Of a DNA stretch of 64,000 nt, positions 13,001 to 23,190 are shown in pieces (position 1 is the first letter of the stretch; each line of letters starts with the position of its first letter). The translations under genes and the position numbers were made by a program. The stretch is from Euborellia annulipes (Eukaryota; Arthropoda; Insecta; Dermaptera; Anisolabididae), in the NCBI GenBank assembly GCA_023213315.1, contig JAKCPI010016737.1, forward strand, positions 62,001-126,000, written 5' to 3'. The notes beneath the pieces are model-generated. The model did no database searches. It had not been told where the DNA came from and saw only the letters and a list, made by a program, of their open reading frames with translations.

Positions 13001-16000
13001 TTAAAAAATCTGGAGATGATTTTCAGACCAATTTATTTGGATTATCTCCTTTCGCCATGAGTACGTTTCGGTCCTTCTTCAGGACCATGCGAGGGCAAGA
13101 AAATAAATTTCTCCTCAATTTTGTCATTAGAAGTTTTGATCATTCTTCTTCTGGCTCCATTGCCTTTGACTCTGTCAATGTGACGGAATACCCTACTAGC
13201 GTAATTAATCACAACTTCTAATAACAAAATTGAGGGCAAATGTATTTTCTTGACACCGCATGGTCCTGAAGAAGGAGTCGTTTGGACTCCGAAACGTTGA
13301 CTCATAGCGGAAGGAGATAAGTCAAATAAATAAATTGCCCTGAAAATCATCTCCAGATTTTTATTTAACTTCATCCTTCTCAATAATAATAATATCCACC
13401 AGGCTGTCCCCTATCTTCATTGATAATCTACTAATTAACAATTTATTTGTATATGTATTTCTATACCAATGTGATGGAATCACTCTCAGTAAGCAACGAT
13501 TGTTATGTTTACATTTCCATCCAATATGTTATACAAATAAACGGTTAATTATTTTTCATTTAAGAAGACTGGCGGAATGGCTGCAGGGAATGGGATGCAG
13601 CCAACAGTCATGATAAATAAAGAAAAAAAAATATTTTTCTGGCTTAAAGTCAATATGAAAATTTATCTTTCTTAAGACCATTGATGTTGATGTTTATACT
13701 GTATATATAATATTTTAAATAAAGCGTTTTCGTTAACTTCCTCTATATGTTCTTACAGTTTGATGATGATAATAACATAGAATTATGGGATTAAAAATAA
13801 AAGCCAATTTTGACTCTGTTTTCTTTTATATGGAAAATACAGTATAAATGACTTAATGCTTCTTCTTTGCAGGCTCAGTTTATTGCCCAATCTATAGGCC
13901 AAGCGTTTCAAGTTGCTTATATGGAATTTCTTAAAGCCAATGGCATTGAAGATCATAGTTTTGTAAAAGAAATGGATTATCAAGAAGTTTTAAATTCTCA
14001 AGAAATCTTTGGCGATGAGCTTCAAATGTTCGCTAAAAAAGAAATGCAAAAAGAGGTCGGAAAGAGTTTTTATTCATAATCATAACAAGATCACAATTTT
14101 TTTTTTTTATTGTTTTCCTTTAGGTAGTTGTTCCAAAAGCAAAAGGAGAAATCTTAGGCGTGGTGATTGTCGAATCTGGTTGGGGCTCAATGCTTCCAAC
14201 TGTTGTGATAGCGAATTTAGCACCCGCAGGAGCAGCAGCGCGTTGTGGTCAACTAAACATCGGAGATCAAATAATTGCAATAAACGGAGTCAGTCTTGTT
14301 GGTTTACCGCTCTCTACTTGTCAAAATTATATTAAGGTTTTGTTTTTATTTTATTTTATTTATTAAATATAATAAAAATATTTTTATTGATTTTTTTTTA
14401 ATTTTTTTTATAGAATACCAAAAATCAAACTGTGGTCAAGTTAACTGTAGTACCATGCGCACCAGTTGTGGAAGTCAAGATCAAAAGACCCGATACTAAA
14501 TATCAACTCGGATTTAGTGTACAAAACGGAGTGGTTAGTATTAAAAAATCTCTTTTTAAAATTTGTTAATAAAATCTAATATATTTCTTTTTTTCAGATT
14601 TGTAGTTTACTTAGAGGAGGAATAGCAGAAAGAGGTGGAGTTCGTGTGGGTCATCGAATCATTGAAATTAATAATCAAAGTGTTGTGGCGGTTCCACATG
14701 AAAAAATTGTAAACTTATTGGCCACATCAGTGGGAGAGGTGAGGTTTAGAACTTTATAAATATTGAATTAAAGTATATAATTATTATACTGCCTGTGAGT
14801 ATTAAATATAGATGTATGAAATGGAGTTAGCCAAGGAAAAGTAAAAAACAAATATATACTGTCGACGTTTCGAGCGCTCGTCGCGCTCTTCCTCTGGACA
14901 GTCTAAGTGACAATTGTTACAGATGCTAATAATTAGATTGTCATTTTACTTTATTAAACAAATGTAACAACATTAACAATGTATCTTGTGTTTGTTGAAT
15001 TATTAAATCATTCAAGTCCCGAGGAAGAGCGCGACGAACGCTCGAAACGTCGACAGTATAAATTTGTTTTTTTACTTTTCCTTGGCTAACACGTTCTGAG
15101 TGCTGAAGTTTGTTATTATATAAATGCAATGACCACTCGGTGCTAAAAATAAATTAAAATCTTTATAATCATAGACTTAGGAAGATCATTTCGGTTGTGA
15201 GGAGGCGTAATATTTCGACATAACGACTCCACCTTGACCTTCAATGGTTTTTAATAAAAGAAAATCTGGTGTGACTGACCGCATATCACACAACTTGCTC
15301 TTTCCTTCGGTAATCGAAAGCTGTGTGCTTTTACACTAGATTTATCGTTTCAATGTAATTAGTTCCCGGAAATGCATCAGAACACAAGAGGTCAAATTTA
15401 TCATAGGAAAATTATATTTTGCAATAATCTTATCCTCTTTTCTATGAAGCAAAAGGATAAAGTAGGCTTCAAACAATTTTGAGGAGAAAGATAAGGAAAT
15501 TTTTCAACATTTTTGATATTTATTATCTATGAAAATCAGTAGCCTACCGTAGGCAGGTTTTTCTTTTGGAGGGGAGGGGGAGGTAAAGGCAAGGATCACC
15601 TCCCCCCTCTCCAAACATTAAGCAGAAAAAACTTTTTTTTCTATTAAGCAAGATAAGAATTATAAATTAAAATTGACTTCTATCACAACTTATTTGAATT
15701 GAGCAATTTTTTATTTTTGTGAAGGCTTTGGGCAAGGGCGGATCCAGAGGTGTTTCTCGGGGGGGGAGGGGTAATCTGGTGTGAGTGGGGCACATTTTTT
15801 TCTTAATTTCGGTAATTTAAAGGCGCATTCTGTACTTGTTTGCCAGAATATAAATATAAATCAAATTTTTAAGTATTAATTTTTAAATTAAAAATAAATT
15901 TTTTTTTTTTTTTTTTTAAATCTCAGGGAGGTAATTACCTCCTTTACCCCCCCCCCCCTTGTATCCGCCCTTGGCTTTGGGGGAGTCTTGGGCTCCCGCC

Positions 16001-16764
16001 CTGTAAACCATCTATTGCAATAGTATTGAGACTAAAGCCCGGTAGTTAGGCAGCCCCATTTGCACACGCTCACTAAACTTTTTTTTCTGATTATAACATT
16101 GAGATAATTTTTATTTCGATATATCTTGAAATATATGTTAAATTTGTATGGTTATTCTTTTGTTAAAAATGGTCGTTCGGTCGGCCTATTGTCTGCTATG
16201 AAAAAGGTATTTCTCACATAGACAAGCTGCCATTTGGACTGCCTAACTTCCAGGCTTTAGTCCCAATACTATTATTGCAATAGATGCTGAATCAGGGGCG
16301 TATATAGAAATTTTTTTCGGGGGGAGCCTGAACTCAAAAATTTTTTTGCGGAAAATTTTTTTTTTAAGAAACTGAATTTTTTTTCATACGAAATTTTTTG
16401 CGGAACCAAACTTTTCCATCCTGCGGAAAAATTTGTTGCGCTGATGTCTGTATATCCCTATATATGTATATGTCTCGGCCCCCCCCCCCCCCTTATATAC
16501 GCCCCTGTGCTGAATGAAAACACCTGATTTCATTAAAATAAAAATAAGCCTACGAATCACCTATTTCCGTCAATATGGAAGATAATTTCCGAATAAATTA
16601 TTTTTTAGAATTATAAAAGAGCAAAAAATTTATTTTTAACTTGTATTAATTTCAACTAATTTTTTTTAAATTAATTTACTTTTTCTTTTTAGATTTTAAT
16701 GAAGACAATGCCCACATCAATGTTCCGCTTATTAACGGGCCAAGAAACTCCTGTATTTATTTAA
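4037..16764 (+). CDS. X11L: X11/Mint (APBA) adaptor protein: PTB and two PDZ domains, 5' partial
   Basis: Neuronal-type adaptor that binds APP-family tails through its PTB domain and other partners through tandem PDZ domains (family knowledge). Exons seen: 4037-4179, 12368-12454, 12525-12689, 13873-14055, 14124-14336, 14414-14533, 14598-14738 and 16693-16764. Every junction is GT-AG and in phase. The first three carry most of the PTB domain (RYLGSTQL, then [15 protein letters not shown], then [18 protein letters not shown] and [10 protein letters not shown]). Exon four finishes it ([20 protein letters not shown]). PDZ1 is in 14124-14533 ([15 protein letters not shown]), and PDZ2 runs from [17 protein letters not shown] to the last exon. 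The C terminus ends TPVFI; in mammalian Mint the tail folds back onto PDZ1. N-terminal exons were not found. The donor after 14055 (GTCGGA) is weak. Introns are loaded with mobile elements. Similarity to the insect orthologue is very high. Confidence 0.95.
4180..7641. other. X11 intron, first part, no gene seen
   Basis: T-rich and AT-rich intron. A 189-codon open frame at 4539-5108 is low-complexity, hydrophobic and has no family resemblance, so it is not called. Around 7536-7610 there is a tRNA-like patch (CAGTGGTAGAGTACTTG) that is probably a SINE remnant. Confidence 0.4.
7696..7746 (-). ncRNA. Hammerhead ribozyme motif, minus-strand arm
   Basis: Read on the minus strand: stem I strand TTTTTGTC, core CTGATGA plus one A, stem II GAGTGC/GCACTC with a GATCG loop, GAAA, then C-GTC and the returning stem I strand GACAAAAA. 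Core bases and the GTC cleavage triplet are intact. Stem III is only the self-complementary ACGT, as in hammerheads that act as dimers. Confidence 0.7.
7903..7955 (+). ncRNA. Hammerhead ribozyme motif, plus-strand arm (best copy)
   Basis: Stem I pairs CATTTTTGTC (7903-7912) with GACAAAAATG (7946-7955), 10 perfect base pairs. The core CTGATGA is 7913-7919, followed by one unpaired A. Stem II pairs GAGTGC (7921-7926) with GCACTC (7932-7937). GAAA is 7938-7941, then C-GTC with predicted cleavage after 7945. Stem III is reduced to the palindrome ACGT, so the active form would need two molecules. All the standard core bases are present. The extra base between core and stem II recurs in every copy in this window. 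Confidence 0.8.
8028..8195 (+). mobile_element. SINE-like repeat with B-box-like motif and LINE-type tail
   Basis: Contains a promoter-like GGGTTCGCTTCCCG at about 8084-8097, near-duplicate segments ending AAATAGGGA, and a tail resembling GCCGAAAAAGACCTTAAA. That tail recurs at 28336, 42430, 43430 and (reversed) 45340, and at the end of the LINE fragment near 35550. Confidence 0.5.
8487..8764 (+). CDS. GC-rich alternative PTB-start exon within the X11 gene
   Basis: An open frame from ATG 8487 runs through poly-Gly and poly-Ala tracts into [19 protein letters not shown] and ends EEAVTKLK at a GTGTGT donor. The regular exon 4037-4179 reads [14 protein letters not shown] and ends EEAVSRIK. So the same PTB beta-strand and helix are encoded, and both exons stop at the same homologous codon in phase 0. 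Either can therefore splice to 12368. The exon is extremely GC-rich with G/C-ending codons, unlike every other exon here. It may be an alternative first exon with its own promoter or a mutually exclusive duplicate. A possible acceptor (GTGCAG) lies just inside, at about 8486-8491. Inclusion in mRNA is inference. Confidence 0.6.
9095..9220. repeat. Compound palindrome: three 24-bp palindromes inside inverted ends
   Basis: The outer ends AATACCCAGATAGCA and TGCTATCTGGGTATT are perfect complements. Between them the perfect palindrome CGTCTTATGTAC/GTACATAAGACG occurs three times, separated by AATTGTG. The whole 126 bp is close to one perfect inverted repeat and could form three hairpins or one long hairpin. 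It is probably a tiny MITE. I saw no second copy in the window. Confidence 0.7.
9837..10463. mobile_element. Foldback DNA transposon remnant with inverted ends
   Basis: The left end (GCGCCCATTCGTCTGA, then GACGTCTTGGGAAATT) is mirrored by the right end (AATTTCTTAAGACGTC, then CAGATGAATGGGC). Inner parts also mirror each other (GTGTTATTTC and GAAATAACACG). It holds a short transposase-like reading frame at 9974. The body is deleted and the copy cannot be autonomous. Confidence 0.55.
9974..10045 (+). pseudogene. Fragment resembling the N-terminal helix-turn-helix of a transposon protein
   Basis: Reads [20 protein letters not shown] and then meets a stop within a few codons. The pattern QQ-AFCV-EFA-TxSV resembles the start of the transposon-associated DUF4817-type domain in arthropods. 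Only about 23 residues remain. Assignment is by eye. Confidence 0.4.
10590..10812. mobile_element. Foldback element with ribozyme-bearing arms (AUAU subtype)
   Basis: The left arm near 10596-10640 and the right arm near 10757-10812 are inverted relatives (CTTCAATTTATTGCAAATAT and its complement). The right arm holds a complete hammerhead-like motif; the left arm copy on the minus strand is decayed (TTGAAGA core). Confidence 0.6.
10751..10796 (+). ncRNA. Hammerhead ribozyme motif, AUAU stem III variant
   Basis: Core CTGAAGA at 10757-10763 plus one T. Stem II pairs GGC/GCC, extended by CC..GG around a self-complementary loop. GAAA follows at 10783-10786, then TATT. Stem III would be the palindrome ATAT instead of ACGT, with H17 = U and cleavage after 10790. 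Stem I pairs GCA (10754-10756) with TGC (10791-10793). Weaker than the 7903 copy because stem I is short. Confidence 0.5.
10813..12367. other. X11 intron, no gene seen
   Basis: AT-rich intron. At 11420-11425 a six-base segment lies between a good acceptor (TTCCTGTAG) and a GTAAGT donor. It is recorded as a curiosity rather than an exon. No repeat of known type is recognised. Confidence 0.35.
13068..13088 (-). ncRNA. Broken hammerhead motif with stem II deleted
   Basis: On the minus strand CTGAAGAAGGAC runs directly into CGAAACGTA. Compared with the partner arm at 13260, about 13 bases of stem II and its loop are missing. Predicted inactive. Confidence 0.45.
13260..13305 (+). ncRNA. Hammerhead ribozyme motif (GUU cleavage triplet)
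   Basis: Core CTGAAGA at 13266-13272 plus one A. Stem II is GGAGTC (13274-13279) with GACTCC (13285-13290) and a five-base loop. GAAA is 13291-13294, then C-GTT with predicted cleavage after 13298. Stem I pairs GTC with GAC and then ATG with CAT across a one-base bulge. All core bases are present; GUU is a permitted NUH triplet. Confidence 0.65.
14858..14902 (-). ncRNA. Hammerhead-like motif, core CAGAGGA
   Basis: Minus strand: stem I ACTGTC/GACAGT, core CAGAGGA plus A, stem II GAGCGC/GCGCTC, GAAA, C-GTC. Everything matches a hammerhead except the second core base (U4 replaced by A), which should impair catalysis. Confidence 0.5.
15016..15057 (+). ncRNA. Hammerhead-like motif, core CCGAGGA
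   Basis: Core CCGAGGA plus A, stem II GAGCG/CGCTC, GAAA, C-GTC, and GTC/GAC as start of stem I. U4 is C here, as in the copies near 36786, 45630 and 46162. Confidence 0.5.
15733..15973. mobile_element. hAT-type MITE with perfect 8-bp target duplication
   Basis: Terminal inverted repeats CAAGGGCGGATCCA and (complement) CAAGGGCGGATACA. Direct flanks GCTTTGGG at 15725-15732 and 15974-15981 are identical. Contains runs of G near the left end and C near the right end. Confidence 0.8.
16008..16287. mobile_element. Second copy of the CCATCTATTGCAA foldback MITE
   Basis: Ends match the element at 3516-3786. The interior is diverged and the right tip was hit by the hAT-type MITE that follows at 16293. 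Confidence 0.65.
16293..16507. mobile_element. hAT-type MITE with perfect 8-bp target duplication
   Basis: TIRs CAGGGGCGTATATA and its near complement. Flanks TGCTGAAT at 16285-16292 and 16508-16515 are identical. A long C run sits near the right end. It is inserted at the edge of the foldback MITE 16008-16287. Confidence 0.8.
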
Positions 16765-19700
16765 ATTAGCTTTAAAAAAAAAAACTGCAAGAGATGAATG
16801 AATATTGAACACAAAACAAAGGCGCTCTCCAATGGGAATCAAATGATATAGTATATTCTCTTTTTACAAATAAGCAAATAATTAAGTGTTGGGTGTTGGG
16901 TGTGAAGAGCATTGAGCTAATTATGAACATATGAGGTTTACACCAAAGATATTTAAGTAGTGCCTAATGTGCCATGAAAACAACACAGACACCTGAACAG
17001 TGTTTTCTAGTCATATCTTCTTATTTCAAGTTCAAAAGAAAGTTATTAACAAAATGCGTAATTTATCTTAAGATCATACGTATCAATTTACGCATGCTCC
17101 AATGTGATTTGATTAGCTTTTACAAGAGTGTCTGATAATCATAATGTAAATGACCATTTTCTAAAAAAAAAAAAAAAAGTAAAAAACGGTTTCAACAGAA
17201 AAATGTACTTAAAAATGGTAAGAAAATTTACGTAAAATTTTTTTTTTTTTATTTTACAATTTTAATTTTTATCCATTTCTAAGACCAGCCTTGACACTCT
17301 TAGTCCTTTTGGTCGCTCATTTTTTTTTTAATTTTTAAATATCTTGAAACTCATCTATCATATTATAAATACTCAGTTGTAAAAATTCATTTACAAACTC
17401 ACTATTATTGTAATTAAAATCCTATAAATCCTCAAATTGTTAGTCCTTTCTCGATGATGGCAATATTTAGTCATGAATATGTTTAAATTTGGACATTTTT
17501 ATTCATGTATTTTTGTGCTCATGATTCAGGAAGACAAATCTGTGGATACCAAGTGTGATATTTCGACTAACTATTCCTTTTATCATTCCATAACAATGTT
17601 TTTATTATTTTTATTATTTATTGTTTTTATTATTATTATTATTGTTAAATTAATCATTTTATATTTCTATTTTAAGAAATTTTTATATTTGCAAAAAGCA
17701 AAAACTATTTATATTTTTATTTTTAAAAATTTGAATTTTTTTTTTTTTTTTTTTAAGATGCATTTAAGCATCTTTTCCAGTGTTTGGTGGGTGAGCATAA
17801 AGTCTCTTGATTTCAATGTAAAGTTAAGTACTTAAGTACTTATAAAAGCTCATTCTTCCTTTTTTTGAAATGAAACTTCTTTACGCACATTAATGCAAAG
17901 TTCATGTTCCTCAGTGTTACGAAACGCTGCATCCCCTCCACTCCAGTGGATCTGGGAATTGAATTTTATTGCGCAATGACGACACTCGAGAACAAGAAAA
18001 AGGCAGCTGACGACGCGACAACATATTTATAGCTACCATAAATTAAAAATTCAAAAAAATGCTCTGTCTACTCATTGAAAATTATTCGAATAGACCTGAC
18101 CAATTTCCTTTTCACTAACGTTAATTCTAATTTTGGGTAGAAGTTTCACTTCTCTAGTTGTATGAATGAATATTCACTGATTTTTTTATTTTCTTTAGGG
18201 GGACATCTTGGTCATTTTCTTTGTTTGTTTTATTTCTTGTTTTGAGATCGGCTTGAAATTAAACCCGATCTAAAAGCAGAACAATTCAAACCAACCCGAG
18301 GCACAGCCCACTTGTAATTGTGGGTGAAAAAAGACTGGCATAGAAATACAAGAAAAAATGTCTTAGCTTGGGTAACTCGTGGCCGCTATCAGGCTCTGGC
18401 CCTTTTGATTTTAAGAGCCACTATATGCATTGATCTAATATTAAAAGCCTTTCTGGTATTTTTTTTTAAATGCTTAATGTTTTTTTATAAAAAAAAGACT
18501 TTATGCTCATTCTGAATATTTTAATTATTTTAAACTTTACGACCATTTCCATTAATATTAAATTCACCCCTATTAAAAAGATATTTTAAAATTTTTATTA
18601 ATTTGCTTATTCTTCAGCGAGAAATAACCCACACCACACCAACCAGATGGAATGTTGCCTTTATATATATATAAAAAAAAAAATGTTCTAAAAACTTTGC
18701 CTTATTTGGAGGAAATGGTCGAATGTTTTAAAACTAAATCATAAATTAGCAGCTCCTCCTATATTATAAGTGTCGGATTAATTTTCTATATATATAAATT
18801 CGAAGATTAATATATTTCATTTAAATGTCAAAATGAAAGACTGAGCAATCTCAAATGTGAGTTAGCTTGCCAGAATTTTTAATTTATTTGACAAATACGG
18901 TCTTTTGTGAAATTCAGTCCTATGAGAATTCTACTAAGTCTCATGCGAGTGAAATGGCTCTCTCTCAAATGAAGAATCAAAACTGATTATTTCAAAAAAT
19001 AATTTTTATATTAAATTTATATATATATAAAAATTGATTTTTTTTTTTGCTTTTATCTTAAAAATTTCATATCCGACACTAATAAAAAGACGTAACTCTT
19101 AGTCAATCAAGCGCCCCCGAAAAAAAGTGCAAAAAATGTAAATTAAGCTTTCACATCAGCTTTCTTTAATAAATTTATGCTTATTTTTAATACATTCTAG
19201 CATTCCAATGCCTTAAATTAAAATTCTTATAAAGCATCATTAATATCAGCCTTAATTGAGATTTAATTATTATATTTAAGCTAGAACCTTGTCTTATTAC
19301 GAATCAACATGTTTAGATTCGTTATCTAACTAGCTATTGAGACTATAAAGCTCTATTTGCTTCCTTGTGGCACAATGTTACCCAAATAAATGTATGTTTT
19401 ATCTATGATTTATTTAAATAGTAATAAAAGATTATTTATCAATAATATAATTATAAGGTAAATAATATAAACTTAAATTATTATAAACCCAATATATAAT
19501 TATTTATGATCAAAAAAAACCCAGAAAAAGAATCTTATATTTATACAAATTGTATGTATAGTTAGATTCTAGATAATTTAGTTAAAAAAAAAGTATGTGT
19601 GTGTGATTTTCAAAAGCATTGGTTCTTAAATATCTATCCTGCAATCATTATTTATGTATATAAAATTTGATAAATAAAAATTATTTCACAAATAGATTGT

Positions 19701-22175
19701 AAAAAAAAACAAAAATATAGTTTGAATGGTTATAGGTTCATTATTTGAGAACCACTGTACTGAACCACTTAAATGTCTTAAGTTGTAGATTTTTATTGGA
19801 GGCTGATTACGCGGTTGAATCCGCCAATAGTGATAGAGATTCTAATCAACAGTGCCGTACCTAAGCAGGTGTAACAGGGGCCCATAGATAAGGCAGCAGC
19901 CTTCCTTTCTGAGGGCATTTGAAACATATATTTTCGGGATGTTTGATGTATTTGTTCAATATCCTTGAAAAAATAGTTCGAAAAAAAAAAAAAAAAAAAA
20001 AATTATTTGGGGAATAAAAATATTTGATGAAAAAATTAAAACCAGTTTTTTTTTTTATTATAAAGCCTTTTTTATTAAGTTTATCATTTTAAAATAGTCA
20101 TTACATAAAATCTATATCATATAGAAGATAATAGTGGATTTCTGACTTTTTTTTTTATTAAGAAATTTAAATTTTCTTTAATATATATATTCTATGGAAT
20201 AATTATATATTTTGACGATTTTTTTTTCGATACATACATAAAGATGCCTGTCAATAAATAATATTGCATTTTTTTTTTTATAAATTTATTGAAGTGATAA
20301 AGAAAAAAATTTAAATCTTAAGACAAAATAAAAATTTTCCAGTCAGTTGTCCTCGTCATATTTTTTTAATTATTGCTTGCAATACATTTTTATGAGAGTT
20401 CGAAATTTTAATACACATTAAGTCCAACAATTTTAATGTTTTTTTTTTTTTAAACTTAAAAACTTTAACGATCAGCGAATAAGAAGAAGATACATAATGA
20501 AGAATTTTTAGTAAATTAAGATTGATTTTTCTTTTGTAACATCGGTCAAACGACTTGAATTTAGAAATTTCCTTTTTCCATAGTTTTCCCAAGCGGACAG
20601 TAAGTTGTTTTTAATATATTAATAAAGATTTCATTTTTTGGTCTGATGCTAAATGCTAATAGCAGTAATTATTGACTCAATTGGACTAGTGAGTGCCAAA
20701 CTTAAAGCCCATCTTTCAATATTTATGATTATTTAAAAATTTTAATAGAACGTTTGAAACCTAAAAAAATTACCAGTGAAAATTTCCATCTTCTCTTTCA
20801 AAAAAAATGTAGAAAATGCTTTAAATTTGGCACGTATTAATACACTTGAGTGGTGAGTGCGCCACTGCACGTATAAGTAAAGGAGCCAATAAGACGACAA
20901 ATTCTTGCGCAAATGACCATAAATTCGATCCTCTTCATTCTTCACCAGTGAATTTAAAAAAAAACTTTCGATCCGTTTGAGAAGTAGAAAAATCATGGAA
21001 TATTTTACTTTTAGAATTTTTTTTTTTTAATTAATGGAAGGTACTTTTCCAAAAATAAAAGAAATATTTTGAAAGATATTTTATTCAAATTATTCAAGAC
21101 TGTACAACAATAGTAACTAATTATTGGTACTTTTTCAATACCTCATTTTTTTAAATTTTTTTTCCTTGATTTTCGAACTGACCTAAAATCTAATTTAAGA
21201 TATAATATAAAAACAAGTGACATTAGACTAATACAAATAAATCTATTAAGACTTTGTTTGTTTTTTTTTGGAATAATATATAATTTTAAATATAAATTCT
21301 GGAAAGAAGAAAATAATATGAAAAAATATATTTTTTTTGAGTATTCATAACTCCATATTATTATTTTTCATCAAAAAAAAAAAAAAAAAAAAGTTTGTAA
21401 ATGAACCAAATGAAAATAACAAATAGGCTTAACATATTATCCATTTTTATTTAACAAGACCCACTAACAATTTATCAGGGAGAAGACTTTGTAAATAAAA
21501 TCAGTGTTAGGGGGTCTTGTAAATTGTGGTGAATATCACCAATTATTATTATTATTAAATTACAAATTCCATTTTTGAGCGCAGCTCAATATCTAACATG
21601 ATGCAACAAAGATTGATCTCCCGGTATTCTTATTATAATAAATCATTATTTCTTACAAGCTTTTCGATAAATATAATTGGCTAAGTTTATAAATGAAAAA
21701 TAAAATACAAATTTTTATTTTAAGAGAAAAACTTAGATACCACTATTCCTAATTGAAAACAACCCAAAAACATTAAAATTATGTTTACTTAATTGTCGTT
21801 GTAAAATTACAAATTTTAAGTATATATTTAGATATTTTTGTGAGTATAAATGTATATATATTTCGCATATATATATATATTTACACAAAATTCAAATAAA
21901 TGTGATTAAAGATTCCATGCAATAGTTATTGCTACCTGTAATCATGGAAATAATTTTCAAATTGGCCAAAATAAAATAAATATATATTTTAAAATAAAAA
22001 TGAAAGCTAAATTTTTACATTGCAAAGGCTATTTTTTTTTTTTTTTTTGTAAAAGTGAACTACAAAGCCCATAAAAAGGTATTACAAGTGCTCAAAAAAA
22101 GAAAGAATTTTTGTTCAGCCAGCCAAGATGACATAAGACATACATCCCACTTCCACATAAATAACATGAATCAAT
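16765..22175. other. X11 3'UTR and intergenic region, no gene seen
   Basis: AT-rich with many homopolymer A/T tracts. The frame at 17473-17835 is low-complexity. Around 19851 CAGTGCCGTACCTAAGCAGG resembles one end of a hAT-type repeat without a visible partner. The position of the X11 polyadenylation site is unclear. The 3' end of UBE2N transcription lies at the right edge. Confidence 0.35.
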
Positions 22176-22631
22176 TTAATTGTCCATGGCAAATCTTCTT
22201 GTCCACTCTTTCGCATTGCGGATTGCTTCAGCTTCATTGACCTTCCATAGTTCGGCAACATCATTGGCTAGTGGATCATCTGGATTTGGAGCACTGAGGA
22301 GAGCTTGAATAGACAGAAGAACAGTTCTAATTTGAAGGGCCGGACTCCACTTATCTTTTAAAATATCAAGACAGATTCGGCCAAGTCTATCTATGTTAGG
22401 ATGATAAATTTTAGTTATGAATCTAACTTTTGGTGCTGACATTGGATAATCTTCGGGAAGAAATAATTCAAGTTTAAATAGGCCACCTTCGAATGGTGAA
22501 TCTTCTGGTCCAGTGACAATAACATGAAAATATCTAGCATTGTTCTCATCGGGCACTGCACTTATTCCCGGGACTGGTTCTTGCATCAATCTCTGTGTTT
22601 CCTTAATTATTCTTCGAGGTAATGCTGTCAT
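22176..22631 (-). CDS. UBE2N: Ubiquitin-conjugating enzyme E2 N (Ubc13), complete
   Basis: E2 that, with a Uev partner, builds Lys63-linked ubiquitin chains in DNA-damage tolerance and immune or neuronal signalling (family knowledge). 151 codons in a single uninterrupted exon, the usual family length. The start reads [15 protein letters not shown], the Ubc13 N terminus. The HPN motif is at 77-79, the catalytic Cys87 sits in [14 protein letters not shown], and the tail reads [20 protein letters not shown]. Almost every residue matches the insect orthologue (bendless). An acceptor-like AATACATAG lies directly before the ATG, so a 5'UTR intron is possible. It is divergently arranged with RpL12, 559 bp between start codons. 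Confidence 0.97.
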   Translation of the reverse strand: MTALPRRIIKETQRLMQEPVPGISAVPDENNARYFHVIVTGPEDSPFEGGLFKLELFLPEDYPMSAPKVRFITKIYHPNIDRLGRICLDILKDKWSPALQIRTVLLSIQALLSAPNPDDPLANDVAELWKVNEAEAIRNAKEWTRRFAMDN

Positions 22632-23190
22632 CCTATGTATTATAAATTGTCAAATGGCTATAGTTTTTAATTTCAACTTTAAAATCTGCAAAATATCAAT
22701 GCGGTTTGAAACCAAAAATAACGTGGAATAATTATTATATGCTTTGATTAGTTGAAGAAAAGATGTCTTCTAATATTTAATGAAATTGCTTTAGTATGAG
22801 AGGGGGCAGCGGTATATGTGGCTGACATTAGCCTCAAAGATATAAAACTATAAAAATTAAAAATTAATTTACTTTAAATATTTATTTGATTTTATAATTT
22901 AAAGATTTGTAAAATTTTATTTTTAATGGAATATAATTATTTTATTTTGGAAATAAAATTGTTTATTTAAAGAAAATATTTTACTGGCTAAATGAGAATT
23001 ATAGCTAACTTCACTTCAATTGAAATTTACCATCTCTTTTTTAACTTCACTGCTTTCCTAATCTCTTTTCCTGTTTGCTTGTTGTCTCGTTCACTTTGTA
23101 AATTTTCCTCACCAAGCGTGGTTATTTCTAGATATTAAATCTAGATACATCTAAGTTAATTATAAGTTTTATTATTATTACTATATCAAA
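22632..23190. promoter_or_regulatory. Divergent intergenic region between UBE2N and RpL12
   Basis: The two start codons face away from each other across 559 bp, so both promoters must lie here or be shared. On the RpL12 side, about 23030-23095 is pyrimidine-rich (TTCCTAATCTCTTTTCCTG), as expected near the start of a ribosomal-protein mRNA. No clear TATA element is assigned. Confidence 0.5.

Larger units (their letters stand above)
12986..13384. mobile_element. Foldback element with hammerhead arms in X11 intron
   Basis: Outer arms carry AAATCTGGAGATGATTTTC and its complement; inner arms carry TTGTCATTAGAAGTT and its complement. Open frames on both strands here are translations of this inverted repeat, not genes. 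Related copies lie at 27005-27185 and 47218-47490. Confidence 0.7.
14805..15115. mobile_element. Foldback element with hammerhead arms (U4-substituted subfamily)
   Basis: Arms share TAGCCAAGGAAAAGTAAAAA and its complement, then ACTGTCGACGTTTCGAGCG. Same family as 36630-36850 and 45552-46250. Lies in the intron between the PDZ2 exons of X11. Confidence 0.7.

Noticed and set aside
13042..13383. 113-codon minus-strand frame, and similar frames at 7763-8008 and 14941-15129
   Set aside because: They translate ribozyme-bearing inverted repeats.
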